Origin: Cryptosporangium minutisporangium
Lineage (GTDB): Bacteria; Actinomycetota; Actinomycetes; Mycobacteriales; Cryptosporangiaceae
Reading direction: 5' to 3'
DNA length: 64,000 bases
NCBI RefSeq assembly: GCF_039536245.1
Contig: NZ_BAAAYN010000066.1
Span: forward strand, 28,400-92,399
In this document: positions 53,372-63,442 of the stretch, piece by piece
Numbering within the stretch: position 1 is the first letter of the stretch
Layout of the letters: every line of letters starts with the position of its first letter
Program-made: the position numbers and the translations under genes
Notes under the pieces: generated by a model
The model's input: only the letters and a program-made list of their open reading frames with translations
Databases searched by the model: none
What the model was told of the DNA's origin: nothing

Positions 53372-54526
53372 GTGAGCGAACATCTTCCGGTGGTGAGCCT
53401 GTTCTCAGGGGCAGGAGGGCTCGACTTGGCAGTCGAGCGAGCCGACGCAGAGCCCCTTGCGCCCGCTGATCTCGGGAGTGGTCTCCTCCGTGTCGTCTCC
53501 GCAACGGACCACAGCGAACAAGCTCTCGACACCCTGGTCGCGAATTTCTCGCATTCCAAGACGATTCCCGGCGACATCCGGGAGATCGACACCGAGCAGA
53601 TTCTCGCCACCGGTGGATTGCGAAGCGGCGAGCCTGTTCTGGTTGTCGGAGGCCCGCCCTGTACGCCGTTTAGCAAGTCGGGCTTCTGGCTAGAGCAGAA
53701 GAGAGAGAGCCTCGACCCAAACGCCTCCCTCCTTGACGAGTACGTCCGGGTCGTACGGGAAAGCCGACCCGAAGCGTTCATTCTTGAGAACGTTCAGGGC
53801 CTTACGTACAAAACTCACGAAGCTCAGTTCCAGCGCCTCCTCAAAGGACTGGCCGAGCTAGGGTACAACCCGCAATGGAAGGTCCTACTGGCTGCTGACT
53901 TCGGGGTACCCCAGCTGCGCCGCCGAGTCTTCGTCGTCGGTCGGCGCGACGGCGGCAAGTTCGAGTTCCCGGAGCCCACTCACTCGGGTTGGAGCGAGCG
54001 CGACCGGAGGATCGATCCGACGAAGCTTCCCCATGTCACGGCGGCGGAGGCATTTGCCGAACTGCCTCACCTCGCAAGCGTCTCCGACGATGAGATCGTT
54101 GACGGCCAGTTCGGCGAGTTGGCGGCAGAAGTCCCTCCCGGCCAGAACTATCTCTGGCACACCGAGCGATACGGCGGCCGCAACGTGTTCAAGTGGCGTA
54201 GCCGCTACTGGACGTTTCTCCTCCGGCTCGATCCGGACAGGCCATCAACCACACTTCAGGCTCAACCGGGCCCATGGGTGGGGCCGTTCCATTGGGAGAA
54301 TGTCACCACTGATGACGGGGCGAAGCGTGCGCGGAGGCTGCGCGCGAACGAGATTCTCCGCCTGATGTCGTTTCCTGACGAGTTCAAAATTGCCGGGACG
54401 CGCGCGGACATTCAGCGTCAGCTGGGTAACGCCGTGCCGGTCGAACTCGGTAAGGCGGTTGTCCGGGCACTCATGGAGCAGCTCGGCTACATCAGAGAGC
54501 CCGTACGCAAGGTCTCGTCGCTCTGA
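53372..54526 (+). CDS. dcm: DNA (cytosine-5-)-methyltransferase
   Basis: A 384-residue 5mC methyltransferase. Motif I SLFSGAGGLDLAVE, motif IV GGPPCTPFSKSG with catalytic Cys97, motif VI ENVQGLTYKT, motif VIII GVPQLRRRVFVVG, and motif X IQRQLGNAVPVELGKAVV are all present. The target-recognition region lies at about residues 210-310. GTG start with GAGGTGAT. It pairs with the Vsr gene 24 bases downstream. A similar gene (druM) is part of type II Druantia loci. Confidence 0.93.
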   Translation: MSEHLPVVSLFSGAGGLDLAVERADAEPLAPADLGSGLLRVVSATDHSEQALDTLVANFSHSKTIPGDIREIDTEQILATGGLRSGEPVLVVGGPPCTPFSKSGFWLEQKRESLDPNASLLDEYVRVVRESRPEAFILENVQGLTYKTHEAQFQRLLKGLAELGYNPQWKVLLAADFGVPQLRRRVFVVGRRDGGKFEFPEPTHSGWSERDRRIDPTKLPHVTAAEAFAELPHLASVSDDEIVDGQFGELAAEVPPGQNYLWHTERYGGRNVFKWRSRYWTFLLRLDPDRPSTTLQAQPGPWVGPFHWENVTTDDGAKRARRLRANEILRLMSFPDEFKIAGTRADIQRQLGNAVPVELGKAVVRALMEQLGYIREPVRKVSSL

Positions 54527-54550
54527 TGATGGCAGCCGTAGGCTGAGCGA

Positions 54551-55054
54551 GTGTCGCTCCCTGCCCCGCCTGCGTCGTCGCCCGCCGTCCGGAAGGTCAT
54601 GCAAGGCAACCGCAAGGTCGGCACGCGCCCTGAGGTAGCTCTGCGGTCGGAGTTGCACCGCCGCGGGCTGCGGTTCCGCAAGAACGCGCCGATCCGTACG
54701 CCGCTGCGACTCGTGCGGCCCGACGTCGTCTTCACTCGGCGGCGCCTGGCGGTGTTCGTGGACGGCTGCTTTTGGCACCGCTGCCCGCAGCACGGCACAT
54801 CACCCCGAACGAACAGCCCGTACTGGTCGACCAAGCTCGACCGCAACGTAGCTCGCGACATCGCTACCGACGAAGTTCTCCGAGCGGCGGGCTGGTCGGT
54901 AGTCCACGTCTGGGAGCATGTGCCCGCCGTCCAGGCCGCCGACGTCGTCGCGGCTTACCTCGCCGACACCGACGACCGCGGACCTATGTCCCCATCAGGT
55001 CCGCGATCAGCAGACCCGGACGTCGGAGAAGCTCAAACGACGTCGTCTCCTTAA
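54551..55054 (+). CDS. vsr: Very-short-patch repair endonuclease
   Basis: A 167-residue Vsr. KVGTRPEVALRSELHRRGLRFRKN opens the fold, RPDVVFTRRRLAVFVDGCFWHRCP includes the metal-binding Asp and the catalytic region, and GWSVVHVWEHV closes it. It nicks next to T:G mismatches made by deamination of 5mC, protecting the host from the adjacent methyltransferase. GTG start. The last 71 bases overlap the DruE-like gene on the other strand. Confidence 0.9.
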   Translation: MSLPAPPASSPAVRKVMQGNRKVGTRPEVALRSELHRRGLRFRKNAPIRTPLRLVRPDVVFTRRRLAVFVDGCFWHRCPQHGTSPRTNSPYWSTKLDRNVARDIATDEVLRAAGWSVVHVWEHVPAVQAADVVAAYLADTDDRGPMSPSGPRSADPDVGEAQTTSSP

Positions 55055-58000
55055 CGCCGGGATACCGCGCCCGCACCGCAGTCACGCGCTCGTTGATCGA
55101 GTCAGCCTCCCGATCCTCGAACGGGTGCAGGATCGCCAACGAGGATCCGCGACGACCGTTGATTACTGGAACCTGCGTCTCGGCGTCCTCCTCGACCATG
55201 AATCCCGAGAAGTCCTTGGCGAACGCCTCCGCAGCGTTCCAGTCCCGCGTCCGCTGACGGGCAACATCCATCGGTCGACCACGCATGAGGTCGAGCAGGT
55301 CCGCTGCCATCCGCCAGTCGAGCAACGGGTGCCATGGGCTGTTCCCGTAGTCGCGCAGGCAGCGGTGGCAACTGGAGTCACAGGGAGCACCGCCATGCGA
55401 CTCCAGCTTTCCTACGAATACGTCTGCCTCCTCAAGGAGGTCGTCGAACAGGTCAGCGAGACGCCGGGCATAGCCGGCGCCGTTCTCCAGGCTGTCAGCG
55501 ACGAAAACCTCGCCGACCAACTCGCCGTCCCGGACTCGCGGGTAGACGCCGATCTCGATTTCGTCCGAGCCGATATCCAGCCACTTCACTGCGGTGTCCC
55601 GAAGCAGGTAGCCGAGGGATGCCCATGCGCCCCGCCCGGCCGGGGTGGTCGGACGAATACGCAGCCCGTCCGGCATCCGGTTGACGCCGAATACCAAGAC
55701 GTCTGTCCTCCTGCGCGCCGCGATCGCCACATTTTCCTTCTTGACGTCATCAAGACGAACATTGCTCAGCTTGGCCAGCCTCTTCCTCGCGTCGTCCGCG
55801 AGCAGGCCGACCTCGACCACGCCGGCCTCGTTCCACTGGCCTCCGGCTTTGCCCGTGAACGCAGCGGTGGCGAACGAATACAGCCGTCCGCCGTTGTCGT
55901 TGACGGCCAAGATTTCGCCGTTCACAGCCCGTACCAGCGCGTTGTTGTCACGAGGCGTGTACTCGCTGCTCGGCAGGGCGGCGCGGGGCTGGGCGGCCCT
56001 TGCGGTCGGCTCGCTGAGCTGCTCATAGTCGCGGGGCCGGAATGACGAGCGGAAACCGGTCGGCTCAATCAAGTCGATGACGGCGAAGCCTTCCTCGCTA
56101 CCGCAATACGGACAGCTGCTGACCTTCTCATCATTTGTGACACCCAGGCAATCACGGCACAGACCGGCTCGCGAGGAAAGCCCGAGCGCGGCCTCCGCGC
56201 CCTGGTCAATCCACTTTCCGCCACCGAACTGCCGGAAGTCAACCAGGCCGACGGCTGTGTGCACTGCCTTGTCTTTCACAACCTCGCTGCCGGGTGCGAA
56301 CTCGGAGATCGCCAGGCTGGCGTCACGGTCGAGGGTCCTCGCCTCGTCGCTGCCGAACGACTTCTTACTGCGCCGGGGATCCTCCGTGTAGAGGAGTCGG
56401 ACCTGGGTCGGGAAACCGAACATCGGCAGCAAACCGGCCTGCGCCAGCGCCTCGGAGAGGTCCAGCACCCGCGCGGAGGCCGCAACTTCATCGATCTGGG
56501 TTACCAAAGACGTGCAGGCCCAGTCCGTGAGGTCGGCAGAAGTCAAACCCGGCACCTCGGCCGCGGTCAGCAGGACAGCCGCTACCGTCGCCCACTCGTC
56601 GCGGCCAGCGGCCAGCAGCCTGCCGACGAAGAGCCGCAGCTCCTCGGACGACTGCCACATCTCCACGGTGCCGAACTGACCGTGCACGCTTCGTCCGCCA
56701 CCGAAGTCAACGACAGTCTGTTCGGCCTCGCGGAAGACGCGGGTCAGCACCTCAGCGGTGAACGCTCGCTGGACGATCGGCTCCGATCGCATGTCGAGGA
56801 ACGGCTGCGGCGGTTGGTCGCCGGTAATCGCCGCCGGGTGGGCAAAGTAGTGCTCGTCGTGGCTTCGCGCACCACGGCACACGGTGAACGCAACCGATAG
56901 GTGGTCTCCACGACGCCCTGCCCGGCCGACGCGCTGCTGGTAGTTGAAGCGCTGCGGCGGCATGTTGGCCATGACAACGCCGCGCAGCGCACCGATATCG
57001 ACTCCGGCCTCCATCGTGGTCGTGACCGAGAGCACGTCGATGCCGTCGACCCGTTCGATCTCGTTCTCGTCGAGGAAAACGTCCTGGAAGCGCGCCTGGC
57101 GGCCCTGGCCTTCCAGCGGATCGGTCTGACCCGTCAGCTCCTCACAGTGCAGCCGGCTGATGCCACCGGGCTGCTGTGTCAGCCAGTGGTAGTAGTCCTG
57201 GTCAACGACCAGTGAATCGGCCGCGCCGATCGCGGGCTGGTGGCAGGCCGTACAGATGCCCGCGCTCGGGTGGAGATGCTTGGAGCGACAGTTTCCGCAA
57301 CGCCAGACGATGCTCGTCGCCGGGCGGGTCAGCAGCACCTGGTCCGGTGCGATCCGAAACGCGGAGCTCTCGTTCACCCCCAGCCGCCGGCCGAGCTCCT
57401 CCAGCAGCCCTCCACCGTCCGGCGCGCCGTGCTTCTTCGCGACCGCTTCCGCGTAGTCTTTGGCGTCCTTCGGCCAGTCGGTGTTCTTCTCGCTGGTCCA
57501 AATCGTGCGGCGACGCCGACCGAGCAACCGGATCACTGACGAGGCGAACTGCTGCGCGGTCTCGTCCTTCAGCGGCCCGACCGCCGTGATCGGCGCCACT
57601 GGAATGGCGTGGGCGATGCCGAGGGCCTCGATGTCCCGATCGCCGCCAGCGAACACCGTGCGAACGATCTGCGTGCCCAGCTCCGCACGAAGGTTCTTAA
57701 GGAAGCTCCGTCCCTCGGAGTCAAGCGCGGACTCCCGGTCGGCGACCTGGTCGGTCTTCCAGCTGTACAGCTGCGTCCAGTGGAACTCGTCACTCGACTG
57801 CATGCTCCAGGCCGGACCCGCCGGATTGACACCGCGCTGCACGAGCCGGGGTTCGACCTGAGCGCGGAAATGCTCGAGGCTCGGCGTGCCGTTAAGGGTG
57901 ATGCGAACTGCAGCAAGCGCCTCCTGGTCGTCCTCATCCAGCGGATCGCCCGCCCGGACCAGAGCTGCAGCACTCTCAGCGGCCCGGCTCAGCGACTTGA

Positions 58001-60386
58001 GCCGCTTGCGGAACTCGGCCATCTCGTCGCTTTTCTCGCCGGCGAGATACCGCTCCAGCAGCGCCCCATCACCCGACGATTCCTCGAGCGTCTCCACGAC
58101 CAGCGCGCGGACCAGGTCGAGGTAGTGCGCCAGCTCGAGGTTCGCCGACACCCGCGCCGCGCCCTGCCGACTGTCGGAGAAGACGACCAGCCGGGATTCG
58201 AGGCCGCGTCGCAGCGCACCGGTCAGCACCTGGTTCGCGCGGTCGAAACCGACACCCTGCGTGCGGATCGGTGACCGGGAGCGCCGAGCGCTCTCGACGA
58301 CCCCCGCGTCCCGCGACTGGACCTCCCAGTCGTCGCCGCACGACGGGCACCGGGTGGGCATCGGCGGCATCCGGTCCTCGGCGCCATCGGCCTTGACCCG
58401 GTATAGGTACCCGGTCTGGCCGCTCCTCGGGTTCGGCGCGATATGCCCGGTGCCCGGGTTGAATGCGGCCTTGACGAACGACATCTGGTACTGGGGGTCC
58501 TTGGCGTCGTCAGGCAGCTTGGTGCCCTTGCGCTTCCATCCCTCGGTGACGACCAGTGAACGACCAGTCGGCCAGTACACGCGGTAGCCACCGGCGTTGC
58601 GTCCGCTGGTTACCCGATCGGGCAGGTCGTCGAGGGAAGCCATTGCGGAAACCAGGAACTCGCGGTCCGCGGCGCGGGCGAGATAACCGCCGAGGAAGCT
58701 CTCGCCGCAGGACTGGCAGTACAGCAACTCGAGCACCCTAGCGCCGCACTCGCACGACAGCCGCGGCGTCGAATAGAGCTTTCCCAGCCGCCGCTCACCG
58801 TCACGGTACTCGTCGGGAACAACGCGGCACGTGGGATCGCTGCATGCCCAGAGGCCCTGGAGCGTGCGGAGGAACAAGTGGCCCCGCAGCCGGGCGCTGG
58901 GTTCCTGCTTGCAAGCCCGCTGCTGCTCGAGCAGCCCGGTCAGCCGGTCAAACGCCGTCCGCGCGCGATCGGGCTCGAGGTTCGGGAACGCCTTAGCCGC
59001 CACCTCGCCGACCGGCCCCGGCCGCAACGTCCCGTCGTCCGCGGTGAGGGCGTTGGTCAGCGTCCGCTGGATCGTGCCGTCGGGTGGCAGCACCGACAGG
59101 TCGACGGCTTCGGCCAGCAGGCCGTCTGCCAGCTCGCCCAAGTCGTCGGCGCCCGCAGGAACCGTGTGCTCACTCCGGATGAACCGGAACGTCGACGGGT
59201 CGGTGCGAGCGAAGAACTGACGGAGGAACGTCCGGCCTTCGAGGTCGTCCTGAATGCTGGCCGAGGTGCCGATGATGCGCAGCTGATCCGGCCGGCGGTC
59301 CAGCCCGAGCGCCGCGCACAGCCGCCGAAGCAGGTACGCCACCTCGGTGCCCGCCGTACCGCGGTACATGTGCAGCTCGTCGACCACCAGGCTGAAGACA
59401 TGCTCTGGAGAGGCCGCGATCCACTGCCGAGTCGATTCGATCATCGACGCCTCGTCCGACCGACCGAGCGCGATCGACAGCATGCTGTAGTTCGTGATCA
59501 GGATGTCGGGCACCTTGTGCTGCATGTCCCAGCGGGACCGCATCTCCGCACCGTCCAGCGACGGCAAGAAGTACCGAGCCTCTTCCTTGATCCTTCCGTC
59601 AGCGATGCCCTGCCGCAGGCCGCGGTGTCGACGGGCCGCGTCGGCCAACAGCAGCCGGAGCTTCTCCACTCGGTCGGGCTTCGCGCTGAGCACCGTGCCG
59701 GGAACCTGCGTCCGCCCCGTATAGCGCCCGAAGTAGAACCGGTGGCCGGGACGATGAGTGTCGAACCACGCGCGGGCTCCTGCGGAGTCCAGCGCTGTCC
59801 GCAGACGCACCATCTGGTCTTCGACCAGGGCGTTCATCGGATACAACAGAAGCGCGCGCATGGCCGCCCGACGACCGGACTCGTGCCGCCGCTGCGGCTG
59901 ATAGACGCCGCCGCGCCGTTCCCACCAGGCGGTGGGTTGCGGCGTCGGCTGCGGCGCCCAGCCTGCCGACTCTTTCACCAGCCGCGCCACTACCGGCAGC
60001 AGGAACGATTCGGTCTTGCCCGAGCCGGTGCCGGTCCCGACAACGACGTCGTGCCCGTCCAGCGAGTCGCGGAGCGATTGCTCCTGATGGGCATAAGGCT
60101 TATCGATCGGCAGCAGCCCAGCCTGCACCAGAGCAGCGGCCTCGGGAATCCCGAGATCAGCGAAGATCGCCGCAGTCGTGTTGGCCGAGTACGCGTAGCC
60201 GGGCATCAGTTCCACATAGGGCTCGGCGAAGACGGTCCCCCGCTGCGAGAGCAACGCCCGCCGCTCTCCCGCGACGTGCTTGTCCCGCAGCTCGTAGGCG
60301 GTCTCGTAATACCTTTGGAACGCCTCTTCGAGGTAGCCCTGAACACTGTCGATGGTGAGGGGCGTCTTCTCGTCCTGGTCCGTCAC
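54984..60386 (-). CDS. druE: DruE-like giant helicase with DUF1998
   Basis: An 1800-residue SF2 helicase. Walker A GTGTGSGKT is at 117-125, the DEAH-like box VVDELHMY at 336-339, then GTSAS motif III. A zinc-like CPSCGDDW follows, motif VI QRVGRAGRRGD lies near 1150, and the C-terminal DUF1998 has CDSSCHRCLRDYGN near 1670 with HPLLDW. The single-chain helicase-DUF1998 fusion of this size fits DruE of Druantia; DISARM splits them (DrmA, DrmB), and DpdJ is an alternative. GTG start overlaps the upstream stop (GTGA). Confidence 0.7.
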   Translation of the reverse strand: MTDQDEKTPLTIDSVQGYLEEAFQRYYETAYELRDKHVAGERRALLSQRGTVFAEPYVELMPGYAYSANTTAAIFADLGIPEAAALVQAGLLPIDKPYAHQEQSLRDSLDGHDVVVGTGTGSGKTESFLLPVVARLVKESAGWAPQPTPQPTAWWERRGGVYQPQRRHESGRRAAMRALLLYPMNALVEDQMVRLRTALDSAGARAWFDTHRPGHRFYFGRYTGRTQVPGTVLSAKPDRVEKLRLLLADAARRHRGLRQGIADGRIKEEARYFLPSLDGAEMRSRWDMQHKVPDILITNYSMLSIALGRSDEASMIESTRQWIAASPEHVFSLVVDELHMYRGTAGTEVAYLLRRLCAALGLDRRPDQLRIIGTSASIQDDLEGRTFLRQFFARTDPSTFRFIRSEHTVPAGADDLGELADGLLAEAVDLSVLPPDGTIQRTLTNALTADDGTLRPGPVGEVAAKAFPNLEPDRARTAFDRLTGLLEQQRACKQEPSARLRGHLFLRTLQGLWACSDPTCRVVPDEYRDGERRLGKLYSTPRLSCECGARVLELLYCQSCGESFLGGYLARAADREFLVSAMASLDDLPDRVTSGRNAGGYRVYWPTGRSLVVTEGWKRKGTKLPDDAKDPQYQMSFVKAAFNPGTGHIAPNPRSGQTGYLYRVKADGAEDRMPPMPTRCPSCGDDWEVQSRDAGVVESARRSRSPIRTQGVGFDRANQVLTGALRRGLESRLVVFSDSRQGAARVSANLELAHYLDLVRALVVETLEESSGDGALLERYLAGEKSDEMAEFRKRLKSLSRAAESAAALVRAGDPLDEDDQEALAAVRITLNGTPSLEHFRAQVEPRLVQRGVNPAGPAWSMQSSDEFHWTQLYSWKTDQVADRESALDSEGRSFLKNLRAELGTQIVRTVFAGGDRDIEALGIAHAIPVAPITAVGPLKDETAQQFASSVIRLLGRRRRTIWTSEKNTDWPKDAKDYAEAVAKKHGAPDGGGLLEELGRRLGVNESSAFRIAPDQVLLTRPATSIVWRCGNCRSKHLHPSAGICTACHQPAIGAADSLVVDQDYYHWLTQQPGGISRLHCEELTGQTDPLEGQGRQARFQDVFLDENEIERVDGIDVLSVTTTMEAGVDIGALRGVVMANMPPQRFNYQQRVGRAGRRGDHLSVAFTVCRGARSHDEHYFAHPAAITGDQPPQPFLDMRSEPIVQRAFTAEVLTRVFREAEQTVVDFGGGRSVHGQFGTVEMWQSSEELRLFVGRLLAAGRDEWATVAAVLLTAAEVPGLTSADLTDWACTSLVTQIDEVAASARVLDLSEALAQAGLLPMFGFPTQVRLLYTEDPRRSKKSFGSDEARTLDRDASLAISEFAPGSEVVKDKAVHTAVGLVDFRQFGGGKWIDQGAEAALGLSSRAGLCRDCLGVTNDEKVSSCPYCGSEEGFAVIDLIEPTGFRSSFRPRDYEQLSEPTARAAQPRAALPSSEYTPRDNNALVRAVNGEILAVNDNGGRLYSFATAAFTGKAGGQWNEAGVVEVGLLADDARKRLAKLSNVRLDDVKKENVAIAARRRTDVLVFGVNRMPDGLRIRPTTPAGRGAWASLGYLLRDTAVKWLDIGSDEIEIGVYPRVRDGELVGEVFVADSLENGAGYARRLADLFDDLLEEADVFVGKLESHGGAPCDSSCHRCLRDYGNSPWHPLLDWRMAADLLDLMRGRPMDVARQRTRDWNAAEAFAKDFSGFMVEEDAETQVPVINGRRGSSLAILHPFEDREADSINERVTAVRARYPGVKETTSFELLRRPGLLIADLMGT

Positions 60387-63300
60387 CGTTCCACCCTCAT
60401 CCCGCCGTCGCTACCGAGTTCCTGGCCTAACAATCGCGCTATGCGGTCAGCCGTCGAATAGTCCACGTTCTCGTAGACGATTACCTCGGTGGCCACTCCC
60501 CCATCGCGTCGCCGCATGCGGGCGCGCGCCGCGGGCAGCCCGCTTCGTAAGGTCAGCGCCCGCCCAACCATGGCTGGCAGCGGTACGTCGACCGGCGTGA
60601 ACAGCTGCCGCGCCGACGCATGATGCGCGAGCAGCGCACGCTGACCGATGTCGGCTCTCGCCATCCACTCCCCGGTCAGCGAGTCGACCTGGACAAGCGC
60701 GCCGTCCGTGGCGCACCGCCACGCGAACGTCCGCGGTGCGTGTGGTGGGCGGTAGAGGTACAGGCCCCGCACCCGATCGTCCTCACGCTGCGCCCAGACC
60801 CAACTGCCGTGCCGCAGCACACGACGGCGGTAGTCGAACGCTGGAGACGCGGACAGGTGCAGGTTGTGCTCCCGGGTCTGCTCGAGAGTCGGGAGCATGG
60901 ACAGCAGCTGATCCGCCACACAGCCCTGCATCGTCACCCCGACTCGGCCGAGCGCGCTCCGGATCGCGCCTCGTTCCGCCGGGTCGATCTCGACATAGAC
61001 GATGGTCGGGCCGCTTGGGCGGCCACCGGCCACCACCGGAGTGACCGAGTGCACGAGCATCCCGGCAGCGGCATCGCCGAGCACCGGGTCGTCTGCGTCG
61101 CTCAGCCGGTCGAGCAGCTGCTCAGTACGTCCGCCGGTCAGCACGTAGAGCCCTGCGGCGCGTGGGAGCGCAACCAGGCCGGCCGCAGCAACGGCTACCT
61201 GTCCACGACCGAAGTCGCGCTCGACATGGCCGAGATCGGCGAGTGTGCGCAGCACCGCCCGCCACCGATCCGCAAGATCGGCATAGCCATAGCGGCCGCA
61301 CAGCCAGGCCCACGTGCGCGCAAACAGCGCCTCGGACACAAAGCCGTTTTCCCGCTCACCGAGCCAGTTCAGGACGTCGTCGAACGGGTTCACCTCGATC
61401 CGGCCCGGGATCACATCAGGACGAACCACCACCTCGGTCTTCGATTCCTGGCCGGCCCGGCCAGGAATCGGCTGCACGCGGATCGACTTACCAAGGGCAT
61501 CACGGACACGCGGGTCCAGCCCCGGTTGGCGCAGGAGCGCGTGTACGACGTCACCGGCCAGATCTGGGCGCGGCCGGGACGGCAGGTTCCCGCCCGGCAT
61601 CACGGCCCCGGGCGGCAGCGAAACGATCTTCATCGCTCGGCCTCCCGGGCTCCGAACCAGGAAAGCAACCGGGTCGTCAACGGTCTGCCGGATCGCGTCC
61701 GGCACGTCGACGACGTTTGGCGCGATACCCATCTCGCGCAGCCAGGCGGGGGTTGTTGGCCACACCTGCCGCAGCTCTCCGTTGCCGGTCAACACGAGGC
61801 ATTCCGCGGCGGTGCCCTGGCGGACAACCGCCAACGGCTCGGCCATAGCCACACCGCGGAGCACCGCGCCGGACAGTGCCACTGCGGCACCCGAATCACG
61901 CGTCGCGGAGGAGAAGAGATAGTTGTTCAAAGCGGAGCAGACCCGGATCTCCACACGAGCCTGCGGCGCAGCGTCCTGAATGCGGTCGGCAATCCTGAAA
62001 GTGACCGACTGACCAGCGTCCGTGGTCACCTGGTGGGCACCGGGGTCGAGGAACAGGTCCGCCAACCGGACGCGGTCTTCGCCCGGCGGCACCTCATGCG
62101 GCCGCCCGTCGAGGACGATCGACGCCACGCCCGGCGGGATGATGAGATCCGGCTCTCCGCCCGACACATAGGCGTTTCCCCCGACTGAGAGTCCGCCCTC
62201 GAACGTCATCGCCGGACCGGCAGCGAAGCGCACCGCAGTCAACCCGAGCGCACGCAGGCGGTTCGTCTGAGCGCGGGTCAGGTGCACGTCCCTCCACCAC
62301 AGCCAGCCGTCCACCTTGCTCGGCGCCGAGGGCTCGGACAGGCCTGCCGCCCGGAGCGCGGCCGCCTGGCTCTCCGGCGCCAGGATCCGCACGACCGTCT
62401 CATCGCCGATCGATCGGCACTGCAGCCAGCCGTCGACGTCGGGGCTGCGGCGAAGCACGTACGGGTAATCGCCACCGAGCTGCACGGTGATATCGGCGGT
62501 CAGGTGATGCTCCACGCCGGCACGGAGCAGCTGCGGCTCGGACGCGCCCGGCATGATCAGCCGCACCGAGTCCGAGCCATCGACGACCTGTCGATCGCCC
62601 TCGCCGAGGTCGAATTCCATCCCAACCCACTCTGGCAAGATCTCGACAGCGCCGCTGAACTCGTCGGTCCAGTCGTCCCAGTGCAGCAGACCGAGCGGCG
62701 CCGCGCGCCTGAATCCGGGCCGCGGGCCATCCCGATGCCAGCGCGTGGTCTCGTTCGCCAGCACGCGCTCGAGAATCGCCACCGTCCCTTCGTCCCGGAA
62801 CAGCCGATCGCGAAGTTCGACGCCAACCGCGCCTCGGTAGAACAACCATCCGAACAACTCACCCACAGAGGGATTCGTGCACCGACCGGCGTCCCGAGCA
62901 GCAAGGAATTGCTCTAGCATCAACCTGTCCGAAAAGCGAATCACGCCCTGACTCCGGGCCCACCCCTGATAGGGGAAATGCTCATCGGGTTTAGCAGTCG
63001 GACGGCCATAGCGAGCGCCTGGCCCCTCCAGCCACGCGTTCCAGGATTGCCAGAGAAACGGCACGTCTTCGTCGTAGCCGAGCGGGATCACGGCTTCCGG
63101 TGCAAGACCCAGGAGTTCGTTGAGCCGTGGATAGACACCGTTGCCACGCCCTGCTGGCTCATCGGTGACGGCCAGCACCGTCATCGCCAAATGTGACACG
63201 AACCGTGGCCGACCAGCGAACCCTCGCCGCTTCCACTCCCTGGCATCGCGTGCGGCCGCTCCGAACGGCGCCTCTCTCACCCGGTCGCGGAAGGCGACAG

Positions 63301-63442
63301 AGAATGCGACGACGGCATCACCCGCAGGTAATCCCGAAATCTCGGACAGGAGATCTTGATCGACAAAGAGGTAGAGCGGACGACCAGCTGAGTTCTCGTC
63401 CAAACGATCGAGAAATGCCTCGTTCCAGCCATCCAGATTCAT
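60383..63442 (-). CDS. DruH-like partner of DruE-like helicase
   Basis: A 1019-residue protein without a recognised domain. Its beginning, NLDGWNEAFLDRLDENSAGR, is followed by a beta-rich N-terminal third, a mid section with Ig-like beta strands (about 380-520), and a winged-helix-like region near 690-760 (FVSEALFARTWAWLCGRYGY). Position directly upstream of the DruE-like gene with a four-base overlap, plus length, matches DruH of type III Druantia loci; the call is from context. ATG at 63442 with GGGGGTGG. Role in defence unknown. Confidence 0.5.
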   Translation of the reverse strand: MNLDGWNEAFLDRLDENSAGRPLYLFVDQDLLSEISGLPAGDAVVAFSVAFRDRVREAPFGAAARDAREWKRRGFAGRPRFVSHLAMTVLAVTDEPAGRGNGVYPRLNELLGLAPEAVIPLGYDEDVPFLWQSWNAWLEGPGARYGRPTAKPDEHFPYQGWARSQGVIRFSDRLMLEQFLAARDAGRCTNPSVGELFGWLFYRGAVGVELRDRLFRDEGTVAILERVLANETTRWHRDGPRPGFRRAAPLGLLHWDDWTDEFSGAVEILPEWVGMEFDLGEGDRQVVDGSDSVRLIMPGASEPQLLRAGVEHHLTADITVQLGGDYPYVLRRSPDVDGWLQCRSIGDETVVRILAPESQAAALRAAGLSEPSAPSKVDGWLWWRDVHLTRAQTNRLRALGLTAVRFAAGPAMTFEGGLSVGGNAYVSGGEPDLIIPPGVASIVLDGRPHEVPPGEDRVRLADLFLDPGAHQVTTDAGQSVTFRIADRIQDAAPQARVEIRVCSALNNYLFSSATRDSGAAVALSGAVLRGVAMAEPLAVVRQGTAAECLVLTGNGELRQVWPTTPAWLREMGIAPNVVDVPDAIRQTVDDPVAFLVRSPGGRAMKIVSLPPGAVMPGGNLPSRPRPDLAGDVVHALLRQPGLDPRVRDALGKSIRVQPIPGRAGQESKTEVVVRPDVIPGRIEVNPFDDVLNWLGERENGFVSEALFARTWAWLCGRYGYADLADRWRAVLRTLADLGHVERDFGRGQVAVAAAGLVALPRAAGLYVLTGGRTEQLLDRLSDADDPVLGDAAAGMLVHSVTPVVAGGRPSGPTIVYVEIDPAERGAIRSALGRVGVTMQGCVADQLLSMLPTLEQTREHNLHLSASPAFDYRRRVLRHGSWVWAQREDDRVRGLYLYRPPHAPRTFAWRCATDGALVQVDSLTGEWMARADIGQRALLAHHASARQLFTPVDVPLPAMVGRALTLRSGLPAARARMRRRDGGVATEVIVYENVDYSTADRIARLLGQELGSDGGMRVER

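Noticed and set aside
54984..60386. DISARM helicase (DrmA) call
   Set aside because: DUF1998 is fused in the same chain and there is no separate DrmB or PLD-type DrmC gene nearby; DruE fits better.
58878..60461. 527-codon plus-strand frame opposite the DruE-like gene
   Set aside because: Low-complexity Arg-rich translation; opposite strand carries helicase motifs.
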